This document shows, in pieces, positions 28,173-38,610 of a DNA stretch of 64,000 nucleotides. Position numbers and translations under genes: made by a program. Within the stretch, counting starts at the first letter, position 1; the number at the start of each line of letters is the position of its first letter. The DNA is from JAGWRA01 sp963711505. Lineage in GTDB: Bacteria > Acidobacteriota > Vicinamibacteria > Vicinamibacterales > CAVVIG01. Below the pieces are notes generated by a model. That model saw nothing but the letters and a program-made list of their open reading frames with translations. It was not told the DNA's origin and did not search any database. The stretch covers positions 1 to 64,000 of the forward strand of contig CAVQEJ010000006.1 in assembly GCA_963711505.1 (NCBI GenBank), given 5' to 3'.

Positions 28173-29042
28173 TCATCCCCTCGTCTTCGCAATCCCCGGC
28201 GCCAGCTCCTCCTGCGGCCAGGCGGGCTTGAAGTGGCGCTCCATCAGCTGGGTGTGGAGCACCTCGAACGCCTCGTCGGGGGTATCGGCGTAGTGCATCA
28301 GCGCGAGATCCTGCTCGTCGATCGCGCCCCATTCGACCATCGCCTCCAGGTGGAGCACCTGCTTCCAGTACTCGCGGCCGTACAGCAGCACGTCGAGCTT
28401 CTTGGACAGTTTCTGCGTCTGCGCCAGCGTCAGGATCTCGAACAGCTCGTCCAGCGTGCCGAAGCCGCCGGGGAAGACCACGAGGGCCTTCGCCAGGTAC
28501 GCGAACCAGAACTTCCGCATGAAGAAGTAGTGGAACTCGAAGTGCAGGCCGTCGCTGATGTAGGGATTCGGCCCCTGTTCGAAGGGCAGGCGGATGTTCA
28601 GGCCGACGGTCTTGCCGCCTGCCTCGGCGGCGCCGCGGTTCGCGGCTTCCATGATGCCGGGCCCGCCGCCCGAGCAGACGACGAAGCGGCGATACGGCGC
28701 GTTCAGCGTCTGGGTCCAGGCGGTGAGCTGCCGGGCCAGCTCGCGCGCGTCCTCGTAGAACCGGGCCCACTCCACCGCCTTGCGGAGCCGGGCCAGCTCG
28801 GCCTCCGCGGGCGCGCCGGCGTCGGGCGTCTGGGCGTGGGCGAGCGCGCGGTTGAGCCGGCGGACCGCCCGCTCGCGGCTCTGCACCCGCGCCGATCCGA
28901 AGAAGACGACCGTGTCCTGCACGTTGAACTGGCGGAATCGGCGCAGCGGCTCCAGATACTCGGCGACGATCCGGATCGGACGGCCCTCGGTGCTCTCGAG
29001 GAACTCCGGCATCAGGTATGCCAGCGGCTGCTGTGAATCCAT
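28173..29042 (-). CDS. LOG-family (TIGR00730) Rossmann-fold protein
   Basis: 289 residues from the ATG at 29042. The nucleotide-binding motif is VVFPGGFGTLDELFEI (PGGxGTxxE) near residue 190, with VVCSGGGPGIMEAANRGA at about residue 125 and GLNIRLPFEQGPN following, all diagnostic. LOG proteins hydrolyse cytokinin or other nucleoside 5'-monophosphates to release the base; in bacteria outside plants' associates they are thought to handle modified or damaged nucleotides. The longer N-terminal extension (about 100 residues before the Rossmann core) places it in the larger bacterial subgroup. No Shine-Dalgarno at the normal distance; TAAAGT stands eight bases before the ATG, as in a leaderless gene. 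Confidence 0.85.
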   Translation of the reverse strand: MDSQQPLAYLMPEFLESTEGRPIRIVAEYLEPLRRFRQFNVQDTVVFFGSARVQSRERAVRRLNRALAHAQTPDAGAPAEAELARLRKAVEWARFYEDARELARQLTAWTQTLNAPYRRFVVCSGGGPGIMEAANRGAAEAGGKTVGLNIRLPFEQGPNPYISDGLHFEFHYFFMRKFWFAYLAKALVVFPGGFGTLDELFEILTLAQTQKLSKKLDVLLYGREYWKQVLHLEAMVEWGAIDEQDLALMHYADTPDEAFEVLHTQLMERHFKPAWPQEELAPGIAKTRG

Positions 29043-29114
29043 GGGACAGAACTTTATCACCTCCGGCTTCCGGGGCTTCCGGTGGCGGCGCGGTCGCGCT
29101 AGGATCGGGAGGCC

Positions 29115-29661
29115 ATGGCTCTGCGCTCCCACGACTCCGCCACCCGGCCGGTGCGCGCACCGGCCGGACTCGAATCGAACGATCACCATCGCGGCACCGC
29201 CGGCGCGCATCCTCGGCGCCTTCTTCGATCAGCGCGACCTGAAGGTCTGGTGGCAGGTCGTCCGCTCGGTCACCAGCCCGCGCATGCTCGGCGCCTACGC
29301 CGTGGAGTGGGCGCCCACGGAATTCCGCGACGAGATCCTCGGTCGGCTCGGCGGCACGTTCCACGGCACGGTGATGCAGTACCAGGCCGGCCAGAGCTTC
29401 TTCGTGGCCGACGCGTACTGGCTGCCCCCCGACGGCGAACCGATCGGGCCGATGGCGCTGGAGGTGACGTGCAAGCCGGCCGACTCGCGCGGCTGGCTGC
29501 GGCTGCGGCGGCCGCGCGCGACCGCTGCGGCCACGCTGGTGCACGTCGTGCAGAAGGGCTTCGAGGACAGTCCGCGCTGGCGCCGCTACTACGACGTGGT
29601 CGGTCCGGGGTGGGCGCGAGCGCTCGACTCGCTCAAGACACACCTGGAGCGGGACGCATGA
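29115..29661 (+). CDS. AHSA1-like SRPBCC domain protein, one frameshift
   Basis: Starts at 29115 (MALRSHDSATRPVRA), then shifts near 29175 to reach the domain proper, RTITIAAPPARILGAFFD, KVWWQVVRSVTSPRMLGAYAVEW, GTFHGTVMQYQAGQSFFVAD and LVHVVQKGFEDSPRWRRYYD, ending GWARALDSLKTHLERDA. This is the Activator-of-Hsp90-ATPase-homologue-1 branch of the SRPBCC helix-grip fold, about 180 residues, soluble and cytosolic. Ligand and role are unknown. Followed by the FAD oxidoreductase gene on the same strand (52-base gap), perhaps co-transcribed. Confidence 0.75.
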
Positions 29662-29713
29662 CCCGCCACGCCGGACCGCCGATCACTCTCCGGCTCACAC
29701 CCGGGGGACCTGC

Positions 29714-30899
29714 ATGACGACCGACGTCCTGATCATCGGCGGTGGCGTCGTGGGATCCAGCATCGCCTGGCATCTGCGGACCGACGGCTTCACCGGCCGC
29801 ATCGTGATCGTCGAGCGCGACGCCTCGGTACTCGCGTGCCTCGTCGTTCCTGGCCATGGGCGGCATCCGCCAGCAGTTCGGGTCGGCGGTCAACGTCCGG
29901 ATGGCGCAGTACAGCATTGCGTTCTACCAGCGATTCGACGAGACGATGGGCACACCGGCGCGCCGCGTGCGCGCGCGCTTCAAGCAGCGGGGCTACCTGT
30001 TCCTGGTGGACGCGGCGTCCGCCGACCGTTTCGAAGGGCGCCTCGAGCGGCAGCGCGCGCTCGGCGCCCACGTCGAGCGGCTGAGCGTCGACGACATCCG
30101 CCGGCGCCTCCCCGATCTCGACCTCGACGACATCGTGTTCGGCGTGCTCGGCCCCGACGATGGATACGCCGACCCGCGGGAGGTGCTGGCCGGATTCCGC
30201 CACGGCGCCGCGGCCGTCGGCGCCGAGTACGTCTACGGCGAAGTGATCGGCATCGGTCGCGATCGCGACCGGGTGACGGACGTCGCCCTGACCGACGGGC
30301 GAGGGATCGCGGCGGGTGTCGTCGTGAACGCGGCCGGGCCATGTGCCGGTCGCGTGGCGCAGATGGCCGGCCTGTCGCTGCCCGTGGCGCCCGTGCGGCA
30401 GCACCTGTTCCGCTGCGCGCTGCCACGCCTCTGGCCGTACCGCTTTCCGATGGTGGTCGATCCGGGGGGGCTCCACTGGCGCCACGTCGATCCGATCGCG
30501 CCGCGCGATCCGGACCGCATCGTGCTGGCGTTCACGAAGCCTGACGAGCCACCGGGCGAGAACTTCGCGTGCGACGACAGCCGGTGGGAGGACGAATTCC
30601 GGCCGGCCCTCGTGCGGCGGATGCCCGCGCTGAAGGATGCGGCGCTGCCGGTGGAGGGCTGGGCGGGGCTCTACGCGATGACGCCCGACCACAACGCCGT
30701 CATCGGCGAGCATCCGGGCCTGCGCGGCTTCGTGCTCGCCAACGGCTTCAGCGGCCACGGCCTGATGATGGCGCCAGCTACCGGCAAGGTCGTGTCGGAA
30801 GTGATCCGGCTCGGGCGGGCGGAGACGATCGACGTTACGCCGTTCGCCGCCGATCGGTTCGAACGCGATGCGCTGTTCTGGGACGAAGCAATGATCTGA
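29714..30899 (+). CDS. DAO-family FAD-dependent oxidoreductase, one frameshift
   Basis: About 395 residues. The N-terminal dinucleotide motif is DVLIIGGGVVGSSIAWHL, ending at the ribose-binding acid IVIVERD. One extra G near 29832 breaks the frame; without it the read is DASYSRASSFLAMGGIRQQF, the classical second DAO motif. Later: GPDDGYADPREVLAGF, VVNAAGPCAGRVAQMAGLSLPVAPVRQHLF, and the C-terminal FAD contact WAGLYAMTPDHNAVIGEHP with NGFSGHGLMMAPATGK. This is the sarcosine oxidase/FOXRED1-like branch that oxidises secondary amines or amino acids. The substrate is not decidable. Ends nine bases before the convergent pyk stop. Confidence 0.83.
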
Positions 30900-30907
30900 A
30901 CGACGCC

Positions 30908-32338
30908 TCAGGACGCAATGTCGCCGAGCCGCTGAATCTTCAGGAAGTTCGCGTCCGCGCGCGAGAAGTCCGGACTGACGCTCACGAACACGACGACGGC
31001 CCCCGGCCGGACGACACCCCGCTGCTCGAGCCCACGGCCCACCATCACGCCGGCGGAGTCGACATCGTCGCCAATCGTCGTCACCACCGGCACGACGCCC
31101 CAGCACAGCATCAGCCGCCGCGCCGTCTCCTCGCGCTCGGTGGCCGCGAAGATGCGGGCACGCGGCCGCAGCGACGACAGCATGCGCGCCGTCGCGCCGC
31201 CGCGCGTCACGGCGACGATGGCGTCGGCGTCGCCGCTGTTGGCCAGGGTGACCGCCGCCTCGCAGAGCGCGCGGGCGTGCCCCTCGCCGGAGATCGACAG
31301 CCGGCGCGACGACTCGGGCGTGGACGTCGCCTCCGCCTCGCGGATGATCGCGTCGAGCATCTGCACGGCGCGTACCGGGAACCGGCCGGCCGCCGTCTCG
31401 CCGGCCAGCATGATGGCGTCGACGCCTTCGTCGACGGCGTTGGCGGCGTCGCTGACCTCGGCGCGCGTCGGCCGCGGCTCGGTCCGCATCGACTCGAGCA
31501 CCTGCGTGGCGACGATGACGGGAATGCCGACCGCACGCGCCCAGCGGGTCACTTCCTTCTGCACGCGCGGCACCCGTTCCAGCGGCAGTTCGAGTCCGAG
31601 ATCGCCGCGCGCCACCATGACGGCATCGCACGCACCGAAGATCTCCTCCAGGTGCTCGATCGCCTGCGGCCGCTCCAGCTTGGCCACCAGCGGCACATCG
31701 GGACGGCCCCCCTCCACCATCACCCGCCGCGTCTGCCGCAGGTCCTCGGCGGTCTGGACGAAGCTCAGGGCCACCATGTCGATGCCGAGCTCGAGGCCGA
31801 AGCGCAGGTCGTCCTCGTCCTTGGCCGTCAGCGCCGAGGCGGGCAGCGGCACGCCGGGCGCATTGATCCCCTTGTGCTCGCCCAGCGGGCCCCCTTCGAC
31901 GACCGTCGTCACGATTTCCTTCCCGTCGGTCGACTTCACCTTCAGCTCGATCCGGCCATCGTCGAGCAGCAGCCGATCGCCCGGCGAGACGCTGCGGGCC
32001 AGCCCCTCGTAGGTCGTCGAGACGCGCCCGGCCCCCCCGGCGAAGTCGCCGGTCGCGATGCGCAGCTCGCCACCCTCCGTCAGGGTCAGGGGCCCTCCGC
32101 CCTCGAGCGTCCCGGTGCGGATCTTGGGCCCGCTCAGGTCCTGCAGGATGGCCACTTCCGGGCGGCCGGCCCGCGTGGCGGCAGCCCGGATGCGCCGGAA
32201 GGCGGCGCCATGGCTCTCGTGGGTGCCATGGGAGAAATTCAGGCGGAAAATGTCGACCCCGGCGTCGATGAGGGCCGTGACCGCCTCATCCGTGGAGGTG
32301 GCGGGCCCGACGGTGGCCATGATCTTGGTGTGGCGCAT
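30908..32338 (-). CDS. pyk: Pyruvate kinase
   Basis: 476 residues, intact. Catalyses the last glycolytic step, phosphoenolpyruvate + ADP to pyruvate + ATP. The N-terminus MRHTKIMATVGPATS, the substrate segment IFRLNFSHGTHESH, the metal/active-site stretch LVAKLERPQAIEHLEEI with MVARGDLGLELP, and AVDEGVDAIMLAGETAAG are all canonical. The C-terminal regulatory domain is present (IVAVTRGGATARMLSSLRP) up to SPDFSRADANFLKI. Start codons of pyk (32338) and the divergent methyltransferase gene (32366) are only 27 bases apart, so their promoters must overlap each other's 5' ends. Confidence 0.93.
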   Translation of the reverse strand: MRHTKIMATVGPATSTDEAVTALIDAGVDIFRLNFSHGTHESHGAAFRRIRAAATRAGRPEVAILQDLSGPKIRTGTLEGGGPLTLTEGGELRIATGDFAGGAGRVSTTYEGLARSVSPGDRLLLDDGRIELKVKSTDGKEIVTTVVEGGPLGEHKGINAPGVPLPASALTAKDEDDLRFGLELGIDMVALSFVQTAEDLRQTRRVMVEGGRPDVPLVAKLERPQAIEHLEEIFGACDAVMVARGDLGLELPLERVPRVQKEVTRWARAVGIPVIVATQVLESMRTEPRPTRAEVSDAANAVDEGVDAIMLAGETAAGRFPVRAVQMLDAIIREAEATSTPESSRRLSISGEGHARALCEAAVTLANSGDADAIVAVTRGGATARMLSSLRPRARIFAATEREETARRLMLCWGVVPVVTTIGDDVDSAGVMVGRGLEQRGVVRPGAVVVFVSVSPDFSRADANFLKIQRLGDIAS

Positions 32339-32365
32339 GACGTTCAGCTTACAATGCTTCCGATT

Positions 32366-33016
32366 ATGGGCGACATCGTTCCCGACTCCATCGAACACTA
32401 TCTGGCCCACCTCAACCGTCTGACCGACCCGCTGCTGGTGGACATCGCCCGCGAGGGGCGCGACCAGGAGCTGCCGATCGTCGATCCCGAGGTGGGTGCG
32501 CTGCTGCGCGTGCTGGCGACGGCCATCGGTGCGCGCCGCATCCTCGAAATCGGCACAGCCATCGGCTACTCCGGCATCTGGCTGGCCGGCGCGCTGCCCG
32601 CCGATGGCATGCTGATGACCATGGAGCTGCAGGCGGATCGCGCGGAGGTGGCGCGGCGCAACTTCGAGCGCGCCGGGCTCGCCAATCGCACCAGCGTCAT
32701 GGTCGGCGACGCGTCGCTGCTGGTGGCGAAGGTCTCCGGACCGTTCGACATCATCTTTCAGGACGGTGCGAAGCCGTTGTACAGCCCGATGCTCGACCGC
32801 CTGGTGACGCTGCTGCGGCCCGGCGGTCTGCTCATCACCGACAACGTGCTGTGGGGCGGCGAGGTGGTGCCGGGACACGTGGCGGCGCCATCGCGGAATG
32901 CGGAGGCCACGCGGGCCATCGCCGACTACAATGAGCGTCTCGTCTCGGACGAGCGGTTGCGCACGACGGTGCTGCCGCTGCGGGACGGCGTGGCCGTCTC
33001 GGTGAAGATGAAGTGA
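32366..33016 (+). CDS. Class I SAM-dependent O-methyltransferase (CCoAOMT/COMT family 3)
   Basis: 216 residues from the ATG at 32366; another ATG at 32354 is possible. SAM-binding motif I is RILEIGTAIGYSGIWLAGAL (about residues 64-83), followed by the acidic MTMELQADRAEVARRNFERA, VGDASLLVAKV, DIIFQDGAKPLYSPMLDRL and LLITDNVLWGGEVVPG, the family 3 O-methyltransferase signature with the metal-binding D and DN residues. Likely methylates a catechol or similar small molecule. TACAAT at 32350-32355, ten bases from the ATG, and no Shine-Dalgarno suggest a leaderless or very short leader mRNA. The AhpD-like gene follows after seven bases. Confidence 0.87.
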   Translation: MGDIVPDSIEHYLAHLNRLTDPLLVDIAREGRDQELPIVDPEVGALLRVLATAIGARRILEIGTAIGYSGIWLAGALPADGMLMTMELQADRAEVARRNFERAGLANRTSVMVGDASLLVAKVSGPFDIIFQDGAKPLYSPMLDRLVTLLRPGGLLITDNVLWGGEVVPGHVAAPSRNAEATRAIADYNERLVSDERLRTTVLPLRDGVAVSVKMK

Positions 33017-33023
33017 GCGAACG

Positions 33024-33371
33024 ATGAGCGACCGGCTGAAGACGTTCCGCGAGTTCCGCGAGCGGATGAACGAACGCATCCTCGGCTCGGGCAACCTCGA
33101 GATCAAGCGCTTCTTCGCCCTCGACTCGCGGGCGTACGAGGCGGGCGCCCTGCCGGTGAAGACGAAGGAGCTGATGGGCCTCGTGGCGTCGCTCGTGCTG
33201 CGGTGCGACGACTGCGTGACCTACCACATCGTCCGCTGCCGCGAGGAGGGGACCTCGTTCGACGAATTCCTCGAGGCGTTCAACGTCGCCCTCGTCGTCG
33301 GCGGCTCGATCACGATTCCCCATCTCCGGCGGGCGGTGGCCACGCTCGACGAGCTCGAAGGCGCGGCGTGA
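33024..33371 (+). CDS. Carboxymuconolactone decarboxylase / AhpD-like protein
   Basis: 115 residues. The redox-type motif RCDDCVTYHIVRCREEG (CxxC with a following His) lies at about residue 57, in the all-helical CMD fold (KTKELMGLVASLVLRCDDC, EFLEAFNVALVVGGSITIPHLRRA). AhpD-like proteins act as alkylhydroperoxidases or unidentified thiol oxidoreductases. It is tightly linked to the methyltransferase gene upstream (seven-base gap) and to a 57-codon ORF and an amidase gene downstream. Confidence 0.85.
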   Translation: MSDRLKTFREFRERMNERILGSGNLEIKRFFALDSRAYEAGALPVKTKELMGLVASLVLRCDDCVTYHIVRCREEGTSFDEFLEAFNVALVVGGSITIPHLRRAVATLDELEGAA

Positions 33372-33392
33372 CCCGCATGAAGGAGGGCGCGC

Positions 33393-33566
33393 ATGGACGT
33401 TGAGGCCTGGCTGGCCGCTGCCGTCGCCGACGCGGAGCGCCGCGGCCTGCCCGCACTGAAGCCGCTGCTCGAAGCGATCGCGCGCGCGACCCGGTCGCTG
33501 CGCCAGGCGGAGTGGAACGACCGGGCGGACGGCCGGACACCGGCCCCGCCGGCGCGCGGCGCCTGA
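33393..33566 (+). CDS. Small acidic-helical protein ahead of amidase (GatC/AtzG-like by position)
   Basis: 57 residues, with AAGGAGG at perfect distance before the ATG, 21 bases after the AhpD-like stop and 33 bases before the amidase start. The sequence is helical and charged (AWLAAAVADAERRGLP, ALKPLLEAIARATRSLRQAE) with a short Pro-rich tail. In GatCAB and in the AtzG/AtzE carboxybiuret hydrolase, a small helical protein encoded directly before an amidase-signature subunit clamps that subunit. The arrangement and size here are the same, though I cannot show sequence homology. Coding status is supported by the ribosome binding site and the operon spacing. Confidence 0.65.
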   Translation: MDVEAWLAAAVADAERRGLPALKPLLEAIARATRSLRQAEWNDRADGRTPAPPARGA

Positions 33567-33598
33567 GCGCCGGCCGCGCCCTTTCCGACGACAGACCC

Positions 33599-34970
33599 AT
33601 GCCCACATCGCCGACGCATCCCGAACGGCTGCCGATCACCGCGCTGGCCCCGCTGCTGCGGGCGGGCCACCTGTCGTCGCAGGCACTCACCGAGGCCTGC
33701 CTGGCGCGCATCGCGGCCGACGATGCCACGCTGAACGCGTTCATCCTGGTCCTCCGGGAGGAGGCGCTGGCGCAGGCGCGGGAAGCCGACCTCGAGATCG
33801 CGGCCGGGCGGTACCGCGGTCCGCTGCACGGCATCCCGATCTCCCTCAAGGACCTGATCGATCTGCGCGGCACGCCGACCACGGCCGCCTCGCGCGTGCG
33901 CGACGGGCATCGCGCCGACCGCGACGCCCCGGTGGCCGCGCGGCTGCGCGACGCCGGCGCCGTCTTCATCGGCAAGTGCAACCTGCACGAGTTCGCGTTC
34001 GGCACGACGAGCGAGGACTCGGCATTCGGCCCGGTCCACAATCCGCACGACCCGTCGCGGTCGGCCGGCGGATCGAGCGGCGGGTCGGCGGCGGCCGTCG
34101 CCGCCGGCATGTCGATCGCGTCGATCGGCACCGACACCGGCGGGTCCATCCGGATTCCCGCCGCCGCCTGCGGCACGGTCGGCCTGAAGCCGGCGCTCGG
34201 CGAACTGCCGCTCGACGACATCGTGCCGCTCAACCGATCGTTCGACCACGTCGGACCGCTGGCGCGCAGCGTCACCGACGCCTGGATCGTCTATGCCGCG
34301 ATGAACGGCGACCGCGCGGCGGAGAGCGCGGCCTCTGGCCCGCTGCCACCGACGCGCGAGCTTCGCGTCGGCGTGCTCCGCTCCTACTTCCTCGACACGG
34401 TCGACGACGAGGTGCGGGAACGATTCGAAGAGAGCCTCACCCGGCTGAAGCAGGCGGGCGCCACGCTGCGCGATGTCGCCCTGCCGCACGCGACCGACCT
34501 GGCGGCGATCTACCTCCACATCGGGCTGCCCGAGGCGTCGGCGTACCATGCGGAGACGCTGGCGCGGATGCCGGAGAAGTACCACGCCGAACGTCCGGAT
34601 CCGTCTCGAGATGGGGCGCTACATGCTGGCCGAGGATTACGTCCGGGCGCAGGACGGCCGGCGGGTGATCCGGGCGGAAGTGGACGCGGCCCTCGAGGGC
34701 TGCGACGTGCTCGCGCTGCCCACTCTGGCCATTCCGGCGCCGCCGATCGGCGCCGAGACGGTCCAGGTGGGCGGCCACGACATCCCCGTGCGGAACGTCA
34801 TGCTGCGGCTCACGCAGGCGTTCAACATCAGCGGCCACCCCGCCCTCACGCTGCCGTGCGGCACGACGAAGGCCGGCCTGCCGTGCGGCCTGCAGCTCGC
34901 CGGCCCCGCCAATCGGACCGAAGCCCTGCTGCGTGCGGCGCTGGTGGTGGAAGGGGTGCTGCGCGCGTAG
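33599..34970 (+). CDS. Amidase-signature family enzyme, one frameshift
   Basis: About 457 residues. The Ser-cisSer-Lys triad region is complete: the lysine in GIPISLKDLIDLRG, then SAGGSSGGSAAAVAAGM and IGTDTGGSIRIPAAACG with the two serines. Also typical: GKCNLHEFAFGTTSEDSAFG and GLKPALGELPLDDIVPLNR. A shift near 34600 joins MPEKYHA to RIRLEMGRYMLAEDYVRA; the C-terminus NISGHPALTLPCG and GLPCGLQLAGP is standard. It hydrolyses an amide (possibly carboxybiuret-, allophanate- or amino-acid-type), or belongs to a GatA-like group; no GatB is near, so the tRNA amidotransferase role is unlikely here. Probably works with the 57-residue protein encoded just upstream. Confidence 0.83.
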
Positions 34971-34989
34971 GCGGTGGAGGCTGCGCGCG

Positions 34990-35031
34990 TAGGCGGTAGG
35001 CTATGGGCGATAGGCGGTAGGCTTCAGGCTT
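34990..35031. repeat. Tandem heptamer array (six degenerate units)
   Basis: Six in-phase seven-base units: TAGGCGG, TAGGCTA, TGGGCGA, TAGGCGG, TAGGCTT, CAGGCTT. They lie between the convergent amidase and M20 peptidase genes, and the last unit overlaps the peptidase stop codon. Similar in period and placement to 28134-28168. Confidence 0.75.
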
Positions 35032-36015
35032 GTCTCGCCAGCAGCGCCTTCGCGATCGTGACGTACTGATCCACCGCCTGGTGGAGCTCTGCGATGGCGA
35101 CGTGCTCGTGGTCGGTGTGCGCGACGTGAATCGATCCCGGCCCGAACAGCAGCGGCCGTCCCCAGGCGGTCAGGTAGGGAATGTCGGTCGTGTACGGGAA
35201 CACGGCCGTGTCGAACCCCGGCACCTGCTCCATCTTCACCGGCGGCACCTCCACGACCCGTTCGATCTCGACGATGTGCTCGAGCGGCCGCAGCCGTGCC
35301 AGCACGTCGGCGGCCGAGGTCGTCGTACGGAACATGACCTCCGCCTCGGCGGACGCCGGCACGACGTTCGGCGCGACGCCTCCGTTCACCAGGCCGATGC
35401 TGTAGTGGGTGCGGCCGAGCAGGGGATCGGCCGGCAGATCGATCCCGCGCAGCGAGACGAGCACGTCGATCAGCTTCTCGATGGCCGACTCGCCCAGCTC
35501 GGGATAGGAGGAATGGGCCGCCCGGCCGGCGGCCTTCAGACGGACACGCAGCGTGCCTCTCGTCGCGAGGCCGAGGCGGTTGTCGGTCGGCTCGCCGTTC
35601 ACCAGGTACGCGCAGCCCGGCGACTGCGTGTTCGCCACGCGCGCCCCGTCACTGCCCCGCTCCTCGCCCACGACGAACAGCAGGCCGACCCGCGTCTCCC
35701 CTTCGGCGCACAGCCGTTCCATGGCCGTGAGCTGCGCGGCAAGAATCCCCTTCGCGTCGCACGACCCGCGGCCGTACAGCAGGCCGCTCTCCTCGCGGCT
35801 GGCGAAGAACGGCGGGACACAGTCGAAATGCGTGGAGAAGACGACGGTGGGCGTGCCGGTCGAGGCGAAGACGTTGAACCGATCGCCGTCGACCGCCTGC
35901 TCGACGACGGCGAAGTTCCGGGCTCGCAGGTAGGCCGCCAGCCAGCGCGCGGCGTCGCCTTCGCGTCCCGTCGTCGAATCGATGTCGACCAGCGTCCGCG
36001 TCAGCGGGACGAGGG

Positions 36016-36028
<13 letters not shown>
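35024..36028 (-). CDS. dapE: M20-family deacylase, probable succinyl-diaminopimelate desuccinylase
   Basis: 334 residues. The M20 metal site is visible: VVFSTHFDCVPPF (first His and Asp), GRGSCDAKGILAAQL, the catalytic glutamates in VVGEERGSDG, and GEPTDNRLGLATRG. The dimerisation domain follows (AAHSSYPELGESAIEKLIDVL) and the last His lies in HVAHTDHEHVAI. The sequence alone fits the ArgE/DapE/ACY1 family. Its place as last gene of the asd-lysC-dapB-dapA-dapD operon, overlapping dapD by 13 bases, makes the N-succinyl-LL-DAP desuccinylase step of lysine/peptidoglycan synthesis the best call. It is shorter than E. coli DapE (375), so an atypical DapE. Confidence 0.78.
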
Positions 36029-36869
<841 letters not shown>

Positions 36870-36873
<4 letters not shown>

Positions 36874-37775
36874 GCCCCCACCGTCTCGCCCACGAGCTTC
36901 AGCTCGCGCAGCACCTTCAGGACCTTCTCGCGCGACGCCGGCTGCGGCGGCACCATCGGCAGGCGGTAGACCGGCTCCAGCAGCCCCATGGCCGCCATCG
37001 CCGCCTTCACCGGGCCGGGGTTCGACTCGACGAAGTTGATCTGCATGAGCGGCAGCAGACGGTTGTGCAGGGCGCGGGCCGCAGCGAAGTCGCCGCGCTC
37101 GGCCGCCTCGACCATCTGCGACATCTCGGCCGGAATCTCGTTCGACGCCACGGAGATGATGCCGCGGCCGCCCACCGCCATCAGCGGCAGCGTCAGCGCA
37201 TCGTCGCCCGACAGCACGATGAAGTCGGCGGGCACGTTGCGGCAGACCTCGCACATCTGGGTCATGTTGCCCGAGGCCTCCTTCACGCCGGCGATGTTGG
37301 GCACGCCGGCGAGGCGGACCTGCGTGGCCACCTCGACGTTGCAGCCCGTCCGACCGGGCACGTTGTAGACGATGATCGGAAGGCCGACGGCGCCGGCGAT
37401 GGCGCTGAAGTGCTGGTAGAGCCCTTCCTGCGTCGGCTTGTTGTAGTAGGGCGTCACCGAGAGGATGCCGTTCGCACCGGCCTTCTTCATCTCGTCGGCG
37501 GCATGAATCACTTCCTTCGTGTCGTAGCCGCCGGCCCCGGCCAGCACGGGCACCTTGCCGGCTGCCTCATCGACGACGATCTCCACGACGCGCCGGCGCT
37601 CGGCCAGCGACAGGGTCGGGCTCTCGCCGGTCGTGCCGCACGGCACGAGGAAGTGGATCCCCTTGTCGATCTGCCGGCGCGCCAGGCGCCGCACGCCGGC
37701 TTCATCGAGCGCGCCGTCCTTCGTGAACGGGGTGACCAGCGCCGTACCGCATCCAGTCCATGTCGTCCGCATCAT
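36870..37775 (-). CDS. dapA: 4-hydroxy-tetrahydrodipicolinate synthase
   Basis: 301 residues from the ATG at 37775 (GGAGAGG upstream). TIM-barrel of the DHDPS family: GCGTALVTPFTKDGALDE, LVPCGTTGESPTLS, the conserved Tyr of VTPYYNKPTQEGL, VYNVPGRTGCN, and the Schiff-base lysine in IAGVKEASGNM. Condenses pyruvate with aspartate semialdehyde. Its stop is shared with the dapD start. The 100-base gap to dapB holds a GC-rich palindrome at 37803-37823. Confidence 0.93.
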
Positions 37776-37802
37776 GACCTCTCCAGTCAGCATCTCCAGT
37801 TG

Positions 37803-37823
37803 CGGCGGGGCCCCACCCCGCCG
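37803..37823. repeat. GC palindrome of the GGGGCCCC-type intergenic repeat
   Basis: GCGGCGGGG next to CCCCACCCCGCCGC forms an almost perfect inverted repeat between dapB and dapA on the minus strand. Close relatives with the GGGGCCCCACCCC core occur at 44025-44042 and 42655-42668. Confidence 0.6.
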
Positions 37824-37894
37824 CCTGTCCTCGCCGCCGATGGCTTGTGAGCGGCTCGGGTTCTGGCCGCGTCCCGACTCAATTGGGGCAGCCG

Positions 37895-38593
37895 TCATGG
37901 CGCCGTCAGTCCCAGTACGTCCCGCATCGTGAACCAGCCCGTCCGGCCGTGCAGCCAGCGAGCCGCCTGCAGCGCGCCGCGCGCGAAGGTGGCGCGGTCG
38001 CGGGCGGTGTGCGTCAGCGTAATCGTCTCCGACGGCGCGTCGAACCCGATCGTGTGCGTGCCGGGAATGAACCCGGCGCGGGTCGACGACATGTCGATCG
38101 GCCGCGCGTACCCGCCCCGCTCGACCGCCGCCTTCAGCATGAGCGCCGTCCCCGACGGCGCGTCGATCTTCTTGACGTGGTGCAGCTCGTGCACCCAGGC
38201 CCCGAAGTCCTCCTGCGCACCGACCAGCCGGCCCGCGTACTCGGCGAGCGCCTCGAACAGCACGACGCCGGTCGAGAAGTTCGGTGCCGCCACGACCCCG
38301 ATGCCGGCCTGTTCCGCCACGCGGCGCATCTCGGCCTCGTGCGCCTGCCAGCCGGTCGTGCCGATCACGGTGGCGATGCCCCGGCGCGCCAGCACCGGCA
38401 CGTTCGCGACGACAGCCGCCGCCGTCGAGAAGTCAATCGCGACCTCGACGTTCTTCCAGCGGTCAGCCGCGAGCCCCGCGGCGTCCTGGTTGTTCGTCTC
38501 GTCGAGCCAGCCGGCCAGCTCGAATCCGTACTGGGGCGCCAGCCCCTCGACGAGCTGCCCCATCCGTCCGTGGCCCAGCAACAGCAGTCGCAT
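37895..38593 (-). CDS. dapB: 4-hydroxy-tetrahydrodipicolinate reductase
   Basis: 232 residues, GGAGA eight bases before the ATG. The N-terminal nucleotide motif is shortened (MRLLLLGHGRMGQLVEGLA). VAIDFSTAAAVVANVP, VIGTTGW, AAPNFSTGVVLF and the substrate-site ELHHVKKIDAPSGTALML (H-H-x-x-K-x-D-x-PSGT) are diagnostic, with the C-terminal GFIPGTHTIGFDAPSETI. Reduces the dapA product with NAD(P)H. Lies 17 bases after lysC on the minus strand. Confidence 0.9.
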   Translation of the reverse strand: MRLLLLGHGRMGQLVEGLAPQYGFELAGWLDETNNQDAAGLAADRWKNVEVAIDFSTAAAVVANVPVLARRGIATVIGTTGWQAHEAEMRRVAEQAGIGVVAAPNFSTGVVLFEALAEYAGRLVGAQEDFGAWVHELHHVKKIDAPSGTALMLKAAVERGGYARPIDMSSTRAGFIPGTHTIGFDAPSETITLTHTARDRATFARGALQAARWLHGRTGWFTMRDVLGLTAP

Positions 38594-38610
38594 GTGGCTT
38601 CTCCGTTAGC

